This document shows positions 1 to 9,750 of a DNA stretch of 64,000 nucleotides, piece by piece. Position 1 is the stretch's first letter; each line of letters starts with the position of its first letter. Origin of the DNA: Pseudomonadota bacterium (GTDB taxonomy: Bacteria; Desulfobacterota; Syntrophorhabdia; Syntrophorhabdales; Syntrophorhabdaceae). Made by a program: the position numbers and the translations under genes. Under the pieces are notes generated by a model that did no database searches, was not told the DNA's origin, and saw only the letters and a list, made by a program, of their open reading frames with translations. The stretch is from assembly GCA_026388275.1 (NCBI GenBank), contig JAPLKB010000064.1:57038-121037 (forward strand), given 5' to 3'.

Positions 1-509
1 ATTCTGAAAAATTCGACACCTGCCTTAGGGAAGTAAAAGAACATTTCTCCTACGGACTGTGATGCCTCTCTGCCCACATACATAATTTCACCGTGTTTCC
101 TGGTATGGAAATAACCATATTGATTAAGAAGTATTTTTTGGAATATCCTGTTTTGCAGATCTGAGTGAAGTCTTAAATGATACCGAAGAGAAGTGCTTTC
201 AGATATAATTCCGAGAATCCGGCTAATAATAATCAATATAAGAAGCAGCAAGCTTGCTGAAACAAGCTTATCATCCACGGGCAACAGCGCCGATACTAAA
301 TCAAGATATTCAAGTATTTTACCACCGTATTGAGCTGTAGTTTCCGTTTTTGAAAGAATTCTGCTGACAAATGGGTATAACGCACCGACACTGAGCATTT
401 CCAGAAATGCATACGCAAAAAGCAAGGAAAACACAAAGAGAGCCTGGAGCCAGTAAGGTCTTAGAAACCACACCATTATTCTTAAATCGCTAATATTATT
501 TATCTGCAT
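1..509 (-). CDS. ABC exporter, membrane domain (3' end outside window)
   Basis: The reading frame opens at an ATG at 509 and stays open to base 1, so only the N-terminal ~169 residues are visible. It starts MQINNISDLRIMVWFLRPYW and has a hydrophobic helix right after (ALFVFSLLFAYAFLEML). A second hydrophobic segment lies near residues 80-95, followed by a basic stretch ending in HTRKHGEIMYVGREASQSVG. This is the layout of the transmembrane domain of MsbA-type half-transporters, where the H-x-G-E/D-I segment sits in the first cytoplasmic loop. The ATP-binding domain would lie beyond the window. Next to glycan genes, a lipid-linked or polysaccharide substrate is plausible, but that is inference. 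Confidence 0.8.
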   Translation of the reverse strand, partial: MQINNISDLRIMVWFLRPYWLQALFVFSLLFAYAFLEMLSVGALYPFVSRILSKTETTAQYGGKILEYLDLVSALLPVDDKLVSASLLLLILIIISRILGIISESTSLRYHLRLHSDLQNRIFQKILLNQYGYFHTRKHGEIMYVGREASQSVGEMFFYFPKAGVEFFR

Positions 510-652
510 TGCAATCTTTAGTGATAATTGTTTCTGGAATTTTTTATAAATATTCTTAAAAAATATTAAAAAAAATATTGAATCAATGAGATTTTATTAA
601 ACCAGCACATCTTTCAAACATCACTATTGTAATTATTGTATCCTTGTTATTT

Positions 653-1450
653 TTAGTCCTTCTTCTTTATAAATACTCTTTTAGAAACTGAACTGAAAAA
701 ATTATTTTTTATGTTGTATGGCATTGTTGGTAACAAGAACTTATGATTGTCGCCGTAATATAATTTGAATAAGATTGTTTTACAACCATTCTTCTCAAAT
801 ATACTATTAAAATCATAAGCATATACCTTAGAATTTTCCGTTGTTAAAACCAAAATATATTTTTTTGATACTCTAACCATATCTTTGAATAACGAAATAT
901 CTTTTGGCGGAATGTGTTCGAGCACTGCATTTGCAAAAACTACATCGTAACTTTTATCTGATATTTTCTTAATTTCCTCAGCAGCACTTCCTACAAAAAA
1001 TTGACCAACATTATAAAGCTCTGGAAAATTATTTTTTAAAGTTTCATTAATTGCTGTCCGGTTAATCTCTATTCCTGCCAAATCCCTAAAACCTTTTTTA
1101 TAAAGATAATTTAAGTTTCTCCCCGCATTGCATCCTATTTCTAAAAAGGAAGCGTTTTTATCTAGTACCTGCAGTACATCTTCGAATAGTGAATGTGTTG
1201 AAATATCCTCTTTAATATAATTCTCAGGGCCATGAGTATCGCCAACATTTCTATCAGACCAATATTTTTTTTGATCTTTTTTAAATGGATTGTTGATACC
1301 TTTCATTGCAAGAAATCTCGATATAGGAAAATAATATTTATGCAATATATAGTTGTTTGCAAGTTTATTTTTATCCACAATTTTAAACAAAACAACAGCC
1401 CCTATTCTTTGAAAAAGGTCCCAAATGGTAGGTTTATTACTTTTTATCAT
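653..1450 (-). CDS. SAM-dependent methyltransferase
   Basis: This 265-residue protein has the class I SAM methyltransferase core. Motif I reads FLEIGCNAGRN near residue 100, an acidic residue ends strand 2 (GIEIN), and the post-I segment YDVVFANAVLEHIPP is typical of the Methyltransf_11/23 families. About 80 N-terminal residues precede the core and could bind the acceptor. It lies 12 bases downstream of the large glycosyltransferase-like gene, so the two are probably co-transcribed. The substrate is likely a surface sugar or its lipid carrier, but nothing in the sequence identifies it. Confidence 0.8.
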   Translation of the reverse strand: MIKSNKPTIWDLFQRIGAVVLFKIVDKNKLANNYILHKYYFPISRFLAMKGINNPFKKDQKKYWSDRNVGDTHGPENYIKEDISTHSLFEDVLQVLDKNASFLEIGCNAGRNLNYLYKKGFRDLAGIEINRTAINETLKNNFPELYNVGQFFVGSAAEEIKKISDKSYDVVFANAVLEHIPPKDISLFKDMVRVSKKYILVLTTENSKVYAYDFNSIFEKNGCKTILFKLYYGDNHKFLLPTMPYNIKNNFFSSVSKRVFIKKKD

Positions 1451-1462
1451 TTATTATTCCTT

Positions 1463-3385
1463 TTATTTATCTAACATATTTTCTAATATTGATTGAACTT
1501 TATTACAAACATTGCCATGATAACAATTACTGTAAAATTCTTCCTTTAATATTTTCCTGTTAACTTCCTTCAACATATTACCACTCAAATAATTATTTAC
1601 GTGATGCTTCAATTCTGAATATTCCTTTACTATTACAGGAACATTATCATAATTAAAATGTGTTTCCATGTAATCAGATATTTCATAAAATATAACATCC
1701 CTGTCTGAAGCAAGCAGTTCATCACAAATAGAGGTGTGGCAAGCAATAGTCAAATCAGCCTTCGCTGCAATAAAATGAGGATTGTATTTGTCCAGATTCA
1801 ATTCTATATTTATATTCGCAGCGCTATCTATTTTCTGAACTATATCTGATATATATACACTGCTATAAGATTTAATATCCTTTCCTTTAATAACTATATG
1901 AATCTGTGGAAACTCTATAGATAATTGCAATAAATCTTCATAGAATCGTCTCATTTGATCAACCTTTGGCAAAAATAATGAAGTGTTTTGATAATCATTT
2001 TCTGGCAATGGATAATCAAATACAAGTACAAGTTTCTTTGATTTTTTAATTACATCATATTTATCATCTGAAATTTTCAATTTATCGAATTCATATAACC
2101 TATCAACCCTGGGCAGACCAATTGATACACAATTATCGATATTTGAATTTTTTAATCCTTTTTCTTTAACTATAGGCCCTGCAATAAAGTAATAATCAAA
2201 AAGATAATATGTTGAGGCATAAAAAGCCTGTATAAACCTCTCTTGAGTTGCACAAACCTTTACATCAATTAATTGAAGAGCAATAGCCAGTTCTGGAGCG
2301 AACAAATAATCATAACCCGCAAGAGCTAATTTTAATTTTTTAAGTTTAGACACAATTGAATAATACAGCTTTATCTTTATGAAAATTATGGATACCAGTA
2401 TGATAAATACTGCGCCATACCGGTAAACTTCTGATAAAATTTTAAAAGGTGTTTTGGATAATAATAGCAAATAGTCCTTTATGACATTGAATAGGCTTAT
2501 TCCAAAATCACTTGAATCGATATGGGGTATTTTATTGGAACCATAATATTCATAACATTCTTCCATATAGTCTTTTGTTTTCTCATTCAAAGATATATGC
2601 AATATTCTTGAGCTATGCAAGGATGATTTCGAATCTGAACTATAAAATTGATCTTTAACAAAAAGATTACCGAAAAAAATTCCCTGGTGCGGGAAATATG
2701 CAACTTCATAAGCTTTTGCGCTATCTAATGTCTGATAGTATGGAGAAAGGGAACTATTTGCATCAATCAATTTATTTTTTTTATTAAATCTTAATAAACT
2801 AGTAATTTTATTTAATAAAAATCTGATCAATTTATTATAGATATATTGTGTATCGTAATAATCAGATAAAATAATAAAAGGAAATAATATGATTTTAACA
2901 TTGGGTTGTAGGTGGTCTTTTATTAAAAGCGCAATGGAGTTGGACGTCAAAAGTCTCACTTTAGTATAAATATTCTTTTTATCTAAGAAATAAAATACCG
3001 CATACTGGAATGCAAACGGTTTAATTGCCTTAAATATATTGTGTCTCCAAACAACTTCCATTTTTGTTTTTATTTTTTCAGAAGAATAATATTGATTGAT
3101 TAAGTTCACTATAAAAGAAAGGTTTATTTTTTCAAATATTTTTCTTTGGAAATCTGTAGCAAAAATATTCCCTTTTTCAAAATCAGAAAAGTGTATGTAA
3201 TCTTTTTTTATCCATCTATATCCATGTTGTTCTAATCGCTCAATAAGCTTAATACGTTTTTGAAAGTAGAGTGAAACTTCAAAAAAATAAACATCGGTTA
3301 ATTTGCCACGCTTGAATAGAATTGAAATTAAGAAAGTAATCAAGGTAAGTCTATACAAGACAATTGCTTTTCTATTTTTGCTCAA
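1463..3385 (-). CDS. Large GT-B-like surface polysaccharide protein
   Basis: A 640-residue protein, very rich in Lys, Ile and Tyr and AT-rich in codon use. The C-terminal ~220 residues look like a GT-B fold nucleotide-sugar-binding half. A SIGLPRVDRLYEF segment resembles the G-x-P-R-x-D motif of CDP-glycerol transferases and 2-epimerase-like enzymes. It is followed by LVLVFDYPL, HIVIKGK and a final ADLTIACHTSICDELLA segment, the usual donor-binding position. A hydrophobic stretch near residues 325-345 could be a membrane helix. I do not recognise a specific family. A role in glycan or nonulosonate transfer is inferred from position between a methyltransferase and a radical SAM gene. Confidence 0.6.
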   Translation of the reverse strand: MSKNRKAIVLYRLTLITFLISILFKRGKLTDVYFFEVSLYFQKRIKLIERLEQHGYRWIKKDYIHFSDFEKGNIFATDFQRKIFEKINLSFIVNLINQYYSSEKIKTKMEVVWRHNIFKAIKPFAFQYAVFYFLDKKNIYTKVRLLTSNSIALLIKDHLQPNVKIILFPFIILSDYYDTQYIYNKLIRFLLNKITSLLRFNKKNKLIDANSSLSPYYQTLDSAKAYEVAYFPHQGIFFGNLFVKDQFYSSDSKSSLHSSRILHISLNEKTKDYMEECYEYYGSNKIPHIDSSDFGISLFNVIKDYLLLLSKTPFKILSEVYRYGAVFIILVSIIFIKIKLYYSIVSKLKKLKLALAGYDYLFAPELAIALQLIDVKVCATQERFIQAFYASTYYLFDYYFIAGPIVKEKGLKNSNIDNCVSIGLPRVDRLYEFDKLKISDDKYDVIKKSKKLVLVFDYPLPENDYQNTSLFLPKVDQMRRFYEDLLQLSIEFPQIHIVIKGKDIKSYSSVYISDIVQKIDSAANINIELNLDKYNPHFIAAKADLTIACHTSICDELLASDRDVIFYEISDYMETHFNYDNVPVIVKEYSELKHHVNNYLSGNMLKEVNRKILKEEFYSNCYHGNVCNKVQSILENMLDK

Positions 3386-3421
3386 TCTTGTTCTCGTGAT
3401 TATTCAGACAACCATTCAAAA

Positions 3422-4525
3422 TCAAATATAAATCTCCATCATCTGTTTCAATGTCTCAATTTTATCAGTATCAACATGGTTTTTTTGTTTTAAATTTCCT
3501 AAAACAGTTTTTTCCATGTAGATTGGCAAATCCCTAAGAAAATCATCCTTTCCGTAACCAATGCAGGGATTATTGCAGGCAAAACAATCATGCCCAATTC
3601 CAACAAAGTAATCAATGTCACTATTAATAAGTGATTTTCTTAATTTTCTTGCTTTTTCATTATTCCATAGCTCATATAATTTATCTTTTTTAACATTCCC
3701 GATTGGGTATCTGCTTTGGAAATCATGAGAACAAATTGTTACATCTCCATTTGATTTGACACTTAATGTAATCCAAGGAATTATGCAAACGGGTTTGCTC
3801 TTTATGTCTCCATGAAACCTCAATGATTCTTCCATAGGGCTATTGTTCTGAAGCGTGCTAAGTGGCGGAAAAGCTATATTGTCTACCGGCAGAGTCTGCC
3901 AGAATTTCATGAATTCATCTCTTTCCCCACTGTTTATTGAAGTTAAAATGGCAGAAATTGAAGTATATACGCTATGTTCATGCTCCTGGTTTAATAAAAG
4001 AAAATACAATATGTTAGCCATGGTTACATTAAAAAAGCTTATATTCTTTCTCTTGGGTCTCCTCAATAAATCATATGTTGTCTTTTTTATTGAATCTATT
4101 GATATTTGAATTCTATCCAAACCAGATTCTATTAATGCATGACTTATTTTTTTATTCAATATGGTACCGTTTGTAATCAATTCTACGCTTAAAAAATTAT
4201 TCTTTTTTATGTATTTTATCATTTGTGGTAATTCTTTGTTAAGGAGAGGCTCGCCATGACCGGTTAAAGTCAGTCTAATAAGCTTTTGCCAATTCTGAGA
4301 AACAATATCATCTATTGTTTTTTTAAAAATATTAAAATCCATTTTCTCTTTTTTTCGAAGAATATTTTTTGTAGCACAAAAGGGACAGCTGAGATTGCAC
4401 AAATTGATAGGTTCCATATAAATATGAAGAGGAGGAAGCACTGTTTTCTCAGAAAAACTGTTTTTTATATAATCGTACATTTGGAAATAAAATCCGATAT
4501 ATTCTCTTAAGTTTTTTTCAATCAT
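3422..4525 (-). CDS. Radical SAM protein with SPASM-type C-terminus
   Basis: 367 residues. The radical SAM cluster motif CNLSCPFC (C-x3-C-x2-C) sits near residue 43 after EPINL, followed by the SAM-binding TGHGEPLLN segment. The C-terminal part has WITLSVKSNGDVTICSHD, GNVKKDKLYELWNNEKARKLRK and further cysteines (CFACNNPC), which is the SPASM layout for auxiliary Fe-S clusters. Such enzymes modify peptides or, in glycan loci, sugars and aminosugars. The gene overlaps the pseH-like gene upstream by four bases (ATGA), so it belongs to the nonulosonate operon. The reaction cannot be named from sequence. Confidence 0.85.
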   Translation of the reverse strand: MIEKNLREYIGFYFQMYDYIKNSFSEKTVLPPLHIYMEPINLCNLSCPFCATKNILRKKEKMDFNIFKKTIDDIVSQNWQKLIRLTLTGHGEPLLNKELPQMIKYIKKNNFLSVELITNGTILNKKISHALIESGLDRIQISIDSIKKTTYDLLRRPKRKNISFFNVTMANILYFLLLNQEHEHSVYTSISAILTSINSGERDEFMKFWQTLPVDNIAFPPLSTLQNNSPMEESLRFHGDIKSKPVCIIPWITLSVKSNGDVTICSHDFQSRYPIGNVKKDKLYELWNNEKARKLRKSLINSDIDYFVGIGHDCFACNNPCIGYGKDDFLRDLPIYMEKTVLGNLKQKNHVDTDKIETLKQMMEIYI

Positions 4526-5088
4526 GTATTTTTCCTTTTGATGTTAATTCTATCATCAATTTGATTAACCATTCCCATTATCAATATGTTACACCATTTG
4601 TTATCTCTATAGACTGAATCCGGCAAAACACCTTCCCTTTGAAAACCAGCATTTTCATAAAACTGGATCGCACGTATATTATTGTCGATTACTTCAAGCT
4701 TCAGAGTACGAAGTTTTACAATTTCAAAAGCAAGCACCTTAAGACATTGAATGAGAATTTTACCGACCTTTAATTCATCAGGATTTGTGTATATGCCCAA
4801 GTATGCATTTTTTTTCTTTCTATCCACTTCGTTAAGGTAGACCACTCCAATATCGTCACTGTTTTCTTCCTGCCCGAGCCAATAATAATTACTATTATCT
4901 TTTTTAAGTCTTTCAATGAAATTTAGATGTTCTTCTTTGGATATGACATGATTTGAGTACATCCAGTTCTTTATCTTATCATTGTTTCTCCACTGCCGAA
5001 TCATTTCCTTTTGCTGATCAGATAAGTTTACAAAATTAACCAGATGTACTTTGTGAATTGTAAAGTTACTCTTTAAATTTATAGACAA
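4522..5088 (-). CDS. pseH: PseH-like aminosugar N-acetyltransferase
   Basis: A 188-residue GNAT-fold protein. The N-terminal segment FVNLSDQQKEMIRQWRNN, then WMYSNHVISKEEHLNFIERL, is characteristic of PseH. PseH transfers acetyl from acetyl-CoA to the 4-amino group of UDP-4-amino-4,6-dideoxy-N-acetyl-altrosamine in pseudaminic acid synthesis. The acetyl-CoA region reads LGIYTNPDELKVGKILIQ and the C-terminal FYENAGFQREG is the usual GNAT end. It is six bases from the PIG-L gene and close to pseG, matching the pathway. The exact acyl donor or sugar could differ in this variant cluster. Confidence 0.82.
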   Translation of the reverse strand: MSINLKSNFTIHKVHLVNFVNLSDQQKEMIRQWRNNDKIKNWMYSNHVISKEEHLNFIERLKKDNSNYYWLGQEENSDDIGVVYLNEVDRKKKNAYLGIYTNPDELKVGKILIQCLKVLAFEIVKLRTLKLEVIDNNIRAIQFYENAGFQREGVLPDSVYRDNKWCNILIMGMVNQIDDRINIKRKNT

Positions 5089-5094
5089 TATTTC

Positions 5095-5772
5095 TTACCG
5101 AATAATTCTAACGCACTTAAAAGCTTCCGCATAATTATATCCAGAGCACATCCCCCAGTATTCTGCATCTACTTTAATACCTTTAATAGATCTTGGGTGA
5201 GGAAATTCCTTTAGCTCAGACTTATACATATTAGCAGCTTTTAATTTAATATCCAAAGTATTGGAAATATCATAAAATACATCAGGAACAAAATTTAAAG
5301 GGTAATTCCATTCAGTCGAAGATAAGGTTTTAAAAGTATATAATTCCTTTACAGTCTCGTCCTTTAATGGCCTTGTAGCAACAATCACTGCCTTATATGT
5401 TATTTTATGGTCAACATTTAGGTCTTTCTCATAATGCGTAAAAACTATATCCGGTTTAATATCAATTTTAATATTTTCGACAGTTTTCACAATATCTAAT
5501 AAGGGGATACTGTCAAAACGGTTATCTGGAAAATCAAAAAGATAAACTTCCTTTACTCCGACAACATGAGCAGCATCATATGCCTGTTTTTTTAGCGCAT
5601 CCAATTCATTTTTTCTATTCTTAACATCACGTTCATTGTCCCGGGAAGTTATTCCTTCACCCAATATCAAGGTATGCACTTCATATCCTTCTCTTGCTAA
5701 TCGCGATATTGTTCCTCCACAACCCAATATTTCATCATCGGGGTGTGCTGCAACAACAAGTATTGTCTTCAT
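5095..5772 (-). CDS. PIG-L/LmbE family deacetylase
   Basis: 225 residues, the usual length for the family. The zinc-binding AHPDDE motif is at residues 9-14, followed by LGCGGT. A second metal ligand lies in HYEKDLNVDHKIT near residue 111. Family members remove N-acyl groups from GlcNAc-type sugars using Zn. The start overlaps the pseG stop (ATGA, 5769-5772) and the pseH-like gene lies six bases downstream. An N-deacetylase between a UDP-sugar hydrolase and an N-acetyltransferase suggests acyl exchange on the nonulosonate precursor, which is inference. Confidence 0.85.
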   Translation of the reverse strand: MKTILVVAAHPDDEILGCGGTISRLAREGYEVHTLILGEGITSRDNERDVKNRKNELDALKKQAYDAAHVVGVKEVYLFDFPDNRFDSIPLLDIVKTVENIKIDIKPDIVFTHYEKDLNVDHKITYKAVIVATRPLKDETVKELYTFKTLSSTEWNYPLNFVPDVFYDISNTLDIKLKAANMYKSELKEFPHPRSIKGIKVDAEYWGMCSGYNYAEAFKCVRIIR

Positions 5773-6764
5773 AAATTATCAATTCCTTTTATAAATTCAT
5801 AAATATTTGTAACACCTTTTCCATCAATTAATTCCCTGCCATTTTGTGAAAGTTGTAATCTTATTGATACTTCTTTTATTTTATCAAGTTGATCAATTAT
5901 TTTCATATACAATTTTTCATCATCCCAAAATATTTTATCAATTAAAAAACCTTTCTCATAAAAGCTTTCTGCATTTAATTTCTGATCATCATCGACACAA
6001 ATTGCAATTGTTGGCTGACCCATATAAGCAAGTTCATTTAAAGTTTGACCAGCCGCTGTTATTACCACATCCGCCAAATTAAATAATTTTACTATTTCCT
6101 GATCATCGACAAAACCATAAAAATGAATTTTATTTTGTCTGGAAAATTGTGTCTTAAGCTTATTCATATATTCTTCTGTACCAGCAATTGAGACAATGTC
6201 ATAGCATCCCTTGCCGTTTAAAACATCAATAAGCTTTGGCATTAGACCTCTATAATCACTCCCGCCCATTATAACTAATACTTTTTCAATTTTATCTCTT
6301 ATTTTAAAATTTATATTAATATCCATTATAGACTTGCGGAGTATTACATATTTAGTGCCACCTATTGCTATGGCAGATTGATTTGTATAATCAATGGAAT
6401 CACCATATATGTTAGGATTAATTATCAGGTCAACTGGATATTGAATCCGGTTGTAATCATCTATTGTAATGACTTTTTTAAAACATTTTTTAAGAAATTC
6501 ATAATATTCTGCAGTAGCAAGGTATGAGTCAACAAGTACATATTCAAATAGCCTTGCAATCTTTTCAACCTCATTGGCTTTATCCAACCAGTTAACACAT
6601 TTGATAAATCTGCTTTCACTTTTGTATCCACTACCATAATAATTTACAAAAACAAGCGCATTGATGCCATTTATTATTAAATGGTCTTTTAAAGCATTAC
6701 ACCTCATGTAATGACCGTAGCCTATGTTTTTACCTGCTTCTGTTAAAATAACTAAATTTTGCAT
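5769..6764 (-). CDS. pseG: PseG-like UDP-sugar hydrolase
   Basis: 331 residues with GT-B architecture. The N-terminal NIGYGHYMRCNAL (residues ~13-25) matches the G-x-G-H-x2-R motif of PseG and SpsG, which holds the catalytic His. The C-terminal VITAAGQTLNELAYMGQPTIAI is the conserved diphosphate/UDP-binding segment. PseG hydrolyses UDP from the 2,4-diacetamido altropyranose before condensation by PseI. Neighbours pseH and the PIG-L gene support this. A gap of ~48 bases separates it from the upstream B12-binding radical SAM gene. Confidence 0.87.
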   Translation of the reverse strand: MQNLVILTEAGKNIGYGHYMRCNALKDHLIINGINALVFVNYYGSGYKSESRFIKCVNWLDKANEVEKIARLFEYVLVDSYLATAEYYEFLKKCFKKVITIDDYNRIQYPVDLIINPNIYGDSIDYTNQSAIAIGGTKYVILRKSIMDININFKIRDKIEKVLVIMGGSDYRGLMPKLIDVLNGKGCYDIVSIAGTEEYMNKLKTQFSRQNKIHFYGFVDDQEIVKLFNLADVVITAAGQTLNELAYMGQPTIAICVDDDQKLNAESFYEKGFLIDKIFWDDEKLYMKIIDQLDKIKEVSIRLQLSQNGRELIDGKGVTNIYEFIKGIDNL

Positions 6765-6812
6765 TTATGGATTACCATGGTATTTTTATTGTTCATACTA
6801 TTTAAAGCGTTT

Positions 6813-8207
6813 TTATTTCCTTGCCACTTTATAAGTTGTTGTTTTTAATACATTATCATCAGCTATAGGTATGCCCAAAGCATTTTTCAGTTTTATTAAT
6901 TCCTGACGCAAAGTATCTATCAACTCTTCGTCAGTCATTTTTGTCAGATTTATATGTAAATCCTGCCTGTCGCCTATGCTTAATAAATAATCTTCTTCGT
7001 CGGCGATAAGACCCTTCTGCAACGCATAATCATAGATAGGTGTTTTTGGAAGAGGCAGTAAAAAACCTGCTGATGGGTATATAGATAGCTGTCTGCACAA
7101 GTCGATAGTTTTTATAATTGTTTCCTTCGTCTCTTGCGGATATCCGAAAACAAGGGACGTTGCAACATCGAGGCCTGCTTTCCTTGCAACCTGTACTTGT
7201 TTTATATATTGCTCAATTTCCATCTTCTTATTCATAGCTTTTAAAATATCATTGTCTGCTGATTCAAAAGCACCGCCTATTGCCATTGCTCCCAAGTCTT
7301 TAGCTCTTTTTAACAAATCAAGATCCTTCCAAGTAAAAGTGTTTGGCCTACAATTAATTTTCCAATAAAAATATATTTTAGATTTTTCTATTATCTGGCA
7401 CAGTTCTTCCAATCTTTTTCTAGAAAAGAAAGTGAGTTCGTCCCAAAAATGAACATAATTTATGGAATAATTTTCTTGTAATTCTTTAATAAAATTTACA
7501 ACCATATTGAATGGGTAATATCTATACCGGTACCCTTTAAAAGCGTGACCACAAAAAGTACAGTTAAAAAGACATCCTCTTGCAGTGTTTATCGGCAGAG
7601 CCTTTAGTCTTTCGATGGGAACGGGAGGTATAGGCTCCGATATAGTCTTATAGGACAGAGAAAGATACGTGTTAATGTCAAAAAGAGAATAGTCAGGGAA
7701 GTCAACATCTGTAATTTTAGGAATTGCTTCTCTTTGACTTGAAAAAATAATCTTCGATTCACTTCTATATGCAATCCCTGCGACATTTCTCCATTCTTTC
7801 CCGGATGCAACTGCCTTTGCTATATCAACAATAGTTCTATCACCTTCGCCAAGGACGGCAATGTCTACCTGCGGTACACATGTCAAAATAATTTCGGTGA
7901 TTGATGTTGCAACCGTGTTTCCAACCACTATTAAAGTTTTAGGCATTGCTTCTTTGACCTGAATGGCAATTTTCTTTGTAAATTTATAGCCTGAAACAAT
8001 ATTCCCAAAACCAACAATATCATAATTGTTGTTTTTTCTTAAAAAATTGTTTATTTCATCATCATTGTATTCATGCAAATCAATATCGTATATATCGGGA
8101 TGGAAACCGGCATGATCAAGCGCCGTCGCAATACAGGACAATCCAACCGGTATATATTTTATGATAGTATTATAACGGATACATACATTGATAAGTAGAA
8201 TTCGCAT
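6813..8207 (-). CDS. B12-binding radical SAM protein
   Basis: 464 residues with the BchE/P-methylase-type layout. An N-terminal cobalamin-binding Rossmann domain (PVGLSCIATALDHAGF, later DIVGFGNIVSGY and VGNTVATSITEII) is followed by a radical SAM domain with RGCLFNCTFCGH (C-x3-C-x2-C) near residue 210. A His at the classic DxHxxG position is not evident in the N-domain, so base-off cobalamin binding is uncertain. The start has a strong GGAGG ribosome site at 8211-8216. Such enzymes often methylate unactivated carbons or rearrange rings. In this cluster it may tailor the glycan. Confidence 0.82.
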   Translation of the reverse strand: MRILLINVCIRYNTIIKYIPVGLSCIATALDHAGFHPDIYDIDLHEYNDDEINNFLRKNNNYDIVGFGNIVSGYKFTKKIAIQVKEAMPKTLIVVGNTVATSITEIILTCVPQVDIAVLGEGDRTIVDIAKAVASGKEWRNVAGIAYRSESKIIFSSQREAIPKITDVDFPDYSLFDINTYLSLSYKTISEPIPPVPIERLKALPINTARGCLFNCTFCGHAFKGYRYRYYPFNMVVNFIKELQENYSINYVHFWDELTFFSRKRLEELCQIIEKSKIYFYWKINCRPNTFTWKDLDLLKRAKDLGAMAIGGAFESADNDILKAMNKKMEIEQYIKQVQVARKAGLDVATSLVFGYPQETKETIIKTIDLCRQLSIYPSAGFLLPLPKTPIYDYALQKGLIADEEDYLLSIGDRQDLHINLTKMTDEELIDTLRQELIKLKNALGIPIADDNVLKTTTYKVARK

Positions 8208-8224
8208 TAGACCTCCGGAGGGCT

Positions 8225-9046
8225 TTATTCGTTTTTTAGTCGAAAGACATTCTGAACCATAATTTTTTGAATATCAGCGTCGTCAAAACCATACTTTTCA
8301 AAAAAATTATTCATTATATGCACAGAATCCATCAAGCTTATATATGGAAAATCAGATCCATACAATATCCTATCGACTCCAATCTTTTTATAAGCAAAGG
8401 CAAAATCTTGTTCCACTGAAGACCCCAAAAAGTATGGTAATGAAAATGATGTTTCCAGAAATATATTCTTTTTTTCGTCAGCAAGAAGCATTGCTTCCAG
8501 GATCCTTGCTCCTGCACTGTGAAGCAAAACAATAGGGACTTTTGAAATAAACTCTGATAAAAAAGCTGAAAGTCTGAGGTTATCGTATTTATACATTCCC
8601 GACGTTCCATAGCTTGTATCTATGCAAATGAACAATTTATGCTTTTCTGCATACTGGGCAGCTTTCAGAACATTATCGAAATCATTTTCTGTTATTTTTT
8701 GAATATATGAGTGGAATTTTATACCATCTATCCCGAGTTCAACTGCTCTGTTTATAGAATCCTCGATCTTGCTATTTCTGAAATTGATAAGGGAAGTAAT
8801 GTAGCAGTGTTTAAAATCACCTTTCATTCTTTTGATTACGGTATCAACACCATCTTCTGTTATTATGTTTTCGTTCAGAAACATAAAATTTGCACTACTT
8901 ATGGAGCTTTGAAGATCTTCTAAACTGTCGATGTAACTTTTACTCAATTGCTCTACGGTGATATTATCTTCGTTATACGCTAACTGACCAGAGGTCTGTA
9001 TGAATGGGTATGGCAAATGAATATTAAAATCGAAAATGTTTTTCAT
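8225..9046 (-). CDS. Amidohydrolase-superfamily protein
   Basis: 273 residues with a TIM-barrel metal-dependent hydrolase pattern (Amidohydro_2-like). The N-terminus reads FDFNIHLPYP, where the usual D-x-H-x-H has Asn in place of the first His. Then come DGIKFHSY (strand-4 region), PIVLLHSAG and RILYGSDFPY, the last matching the G-S-D-x-P metal-binding Asp motif. It sits between the B12 radical SAM gene and a methyltransferase in the same operon. A hydrolytic or decarboxylating role is possible, but the missing His suggests altered metal binding. Substrate unknown. Confidence 0.75.
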   Translation of the reverse strand: MKNIFDFNIHLPYPFIQTSGQLAYNEDNITVEQLSKSYIDSLEDLQSSISSANFMFLNENIITEDGVDTVIKRMKGDFKHCYITSLINFRNSKIEDSINRAVELGIDGIKFHSYIQKITENDFDNVLKAAQYAEKHKLFICIDTSYGTSGMYKYDNLRLSAFLSEFISKVPIVLLHSAGARILEAMLLADEKKNIFLETSFSLPYFLGSSVEQDFAFAYKKIGVDRILYGSDFPYISLMDSVHIMNNFFEKYGFDDADIQKIMVQNVFRLKNE

Positions 9047-9062
9047 AACTAAATCCTGTTAT

Positions 9063-9728
9063 TTATTTGAAAATAAATAACATAAATTCCTTCTGAGGTA
9101 TGGGAAGGTAATCATGCTTCAAAATAGCATTATTAGATAATGAAAATGCATATTCGAGCATCAATTCGGGTTTATGATAAAAAACAAAATCCTCTTTTGG
9201 ATAACTTTGCGTCAAATAAGAACTTAAAAAATCAACAATCAAAACTTCGCGGACACGGCTAAAGGCTTTATCTATGGCAATCTTTGAATACCTATAATTA
9301 TCAAAAGTGTCTTTCAGGTTAAAATTCAATACACCAAGCATAACGCCAATATCCGTTAAGAGCCCTTCGTCAGTGTGGTTATCAAATATATTCTTAACGT
9401 CAAATGTGACATTCTTTTCTAAAGCAAATATATTTCTTGCTTCGCCAATTAAGTCGGGATTTAAATCCCACCCCTTATATGATTTAATATCAATGTTTGC
9501 ATTTTTTAAGAAACTATAGTAATCCCCAAAACCACATCCAATATCAAGAATATGCCGACTTTTAAAATCTATCTCTCCACTAATGGTCTGCAAAAACCTA
9601 TATTTCTGCTGCTCCTTCGTTCCCCAACCAAGCGTTCGTACGTCGTATTTAAGTGTTTTATATCTATTCGAGTAACGTTCGACAGTTTCATTAAAAACCT
9701 TTTTCAATGCTTCGTCTGTATTGTCCAT
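9063..9728 (-). CDS. Class I SAM methyltransferase
   Basis: 221 residues. Motif I is HILDIGCGFGDYYSFLKN near residue 57, strand 2 ends YKGWDLNPD, and TDIGVMLGVLNFNL is at the post-I/motif-II position. The C-terminal part is short, so this is a small single-domain enzyme. It is 17 bases from the amidohydrolase and 23 from the next methyltransferase, so all three are likely co-transcribed. The acceptor is unknown. Confidence 0.8.
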   Translation of the reverse strand: MDNTDEALKKVFNETVERYSNRYKTLKYDVRTLGWGTKEQQKYRFLQTISGEIDFKSRHILDIGCGFGDYYSFLKNANIDIKSYKGWDLNPDLIGEARNIFALEKNVTFDVKNIFDNHTDEGLLTDIGVMLGVLNFNLKDTFDNYRYSKIAIDKAFSRVREVLIVDFLSSYLTQSYPKEDFVFYHKPELMLEYAFSLSNNAILKHDYLPIPQKEFMLFIFK

Positions 9729-9750
9729 AATAACCCCTTACTATAATTCT

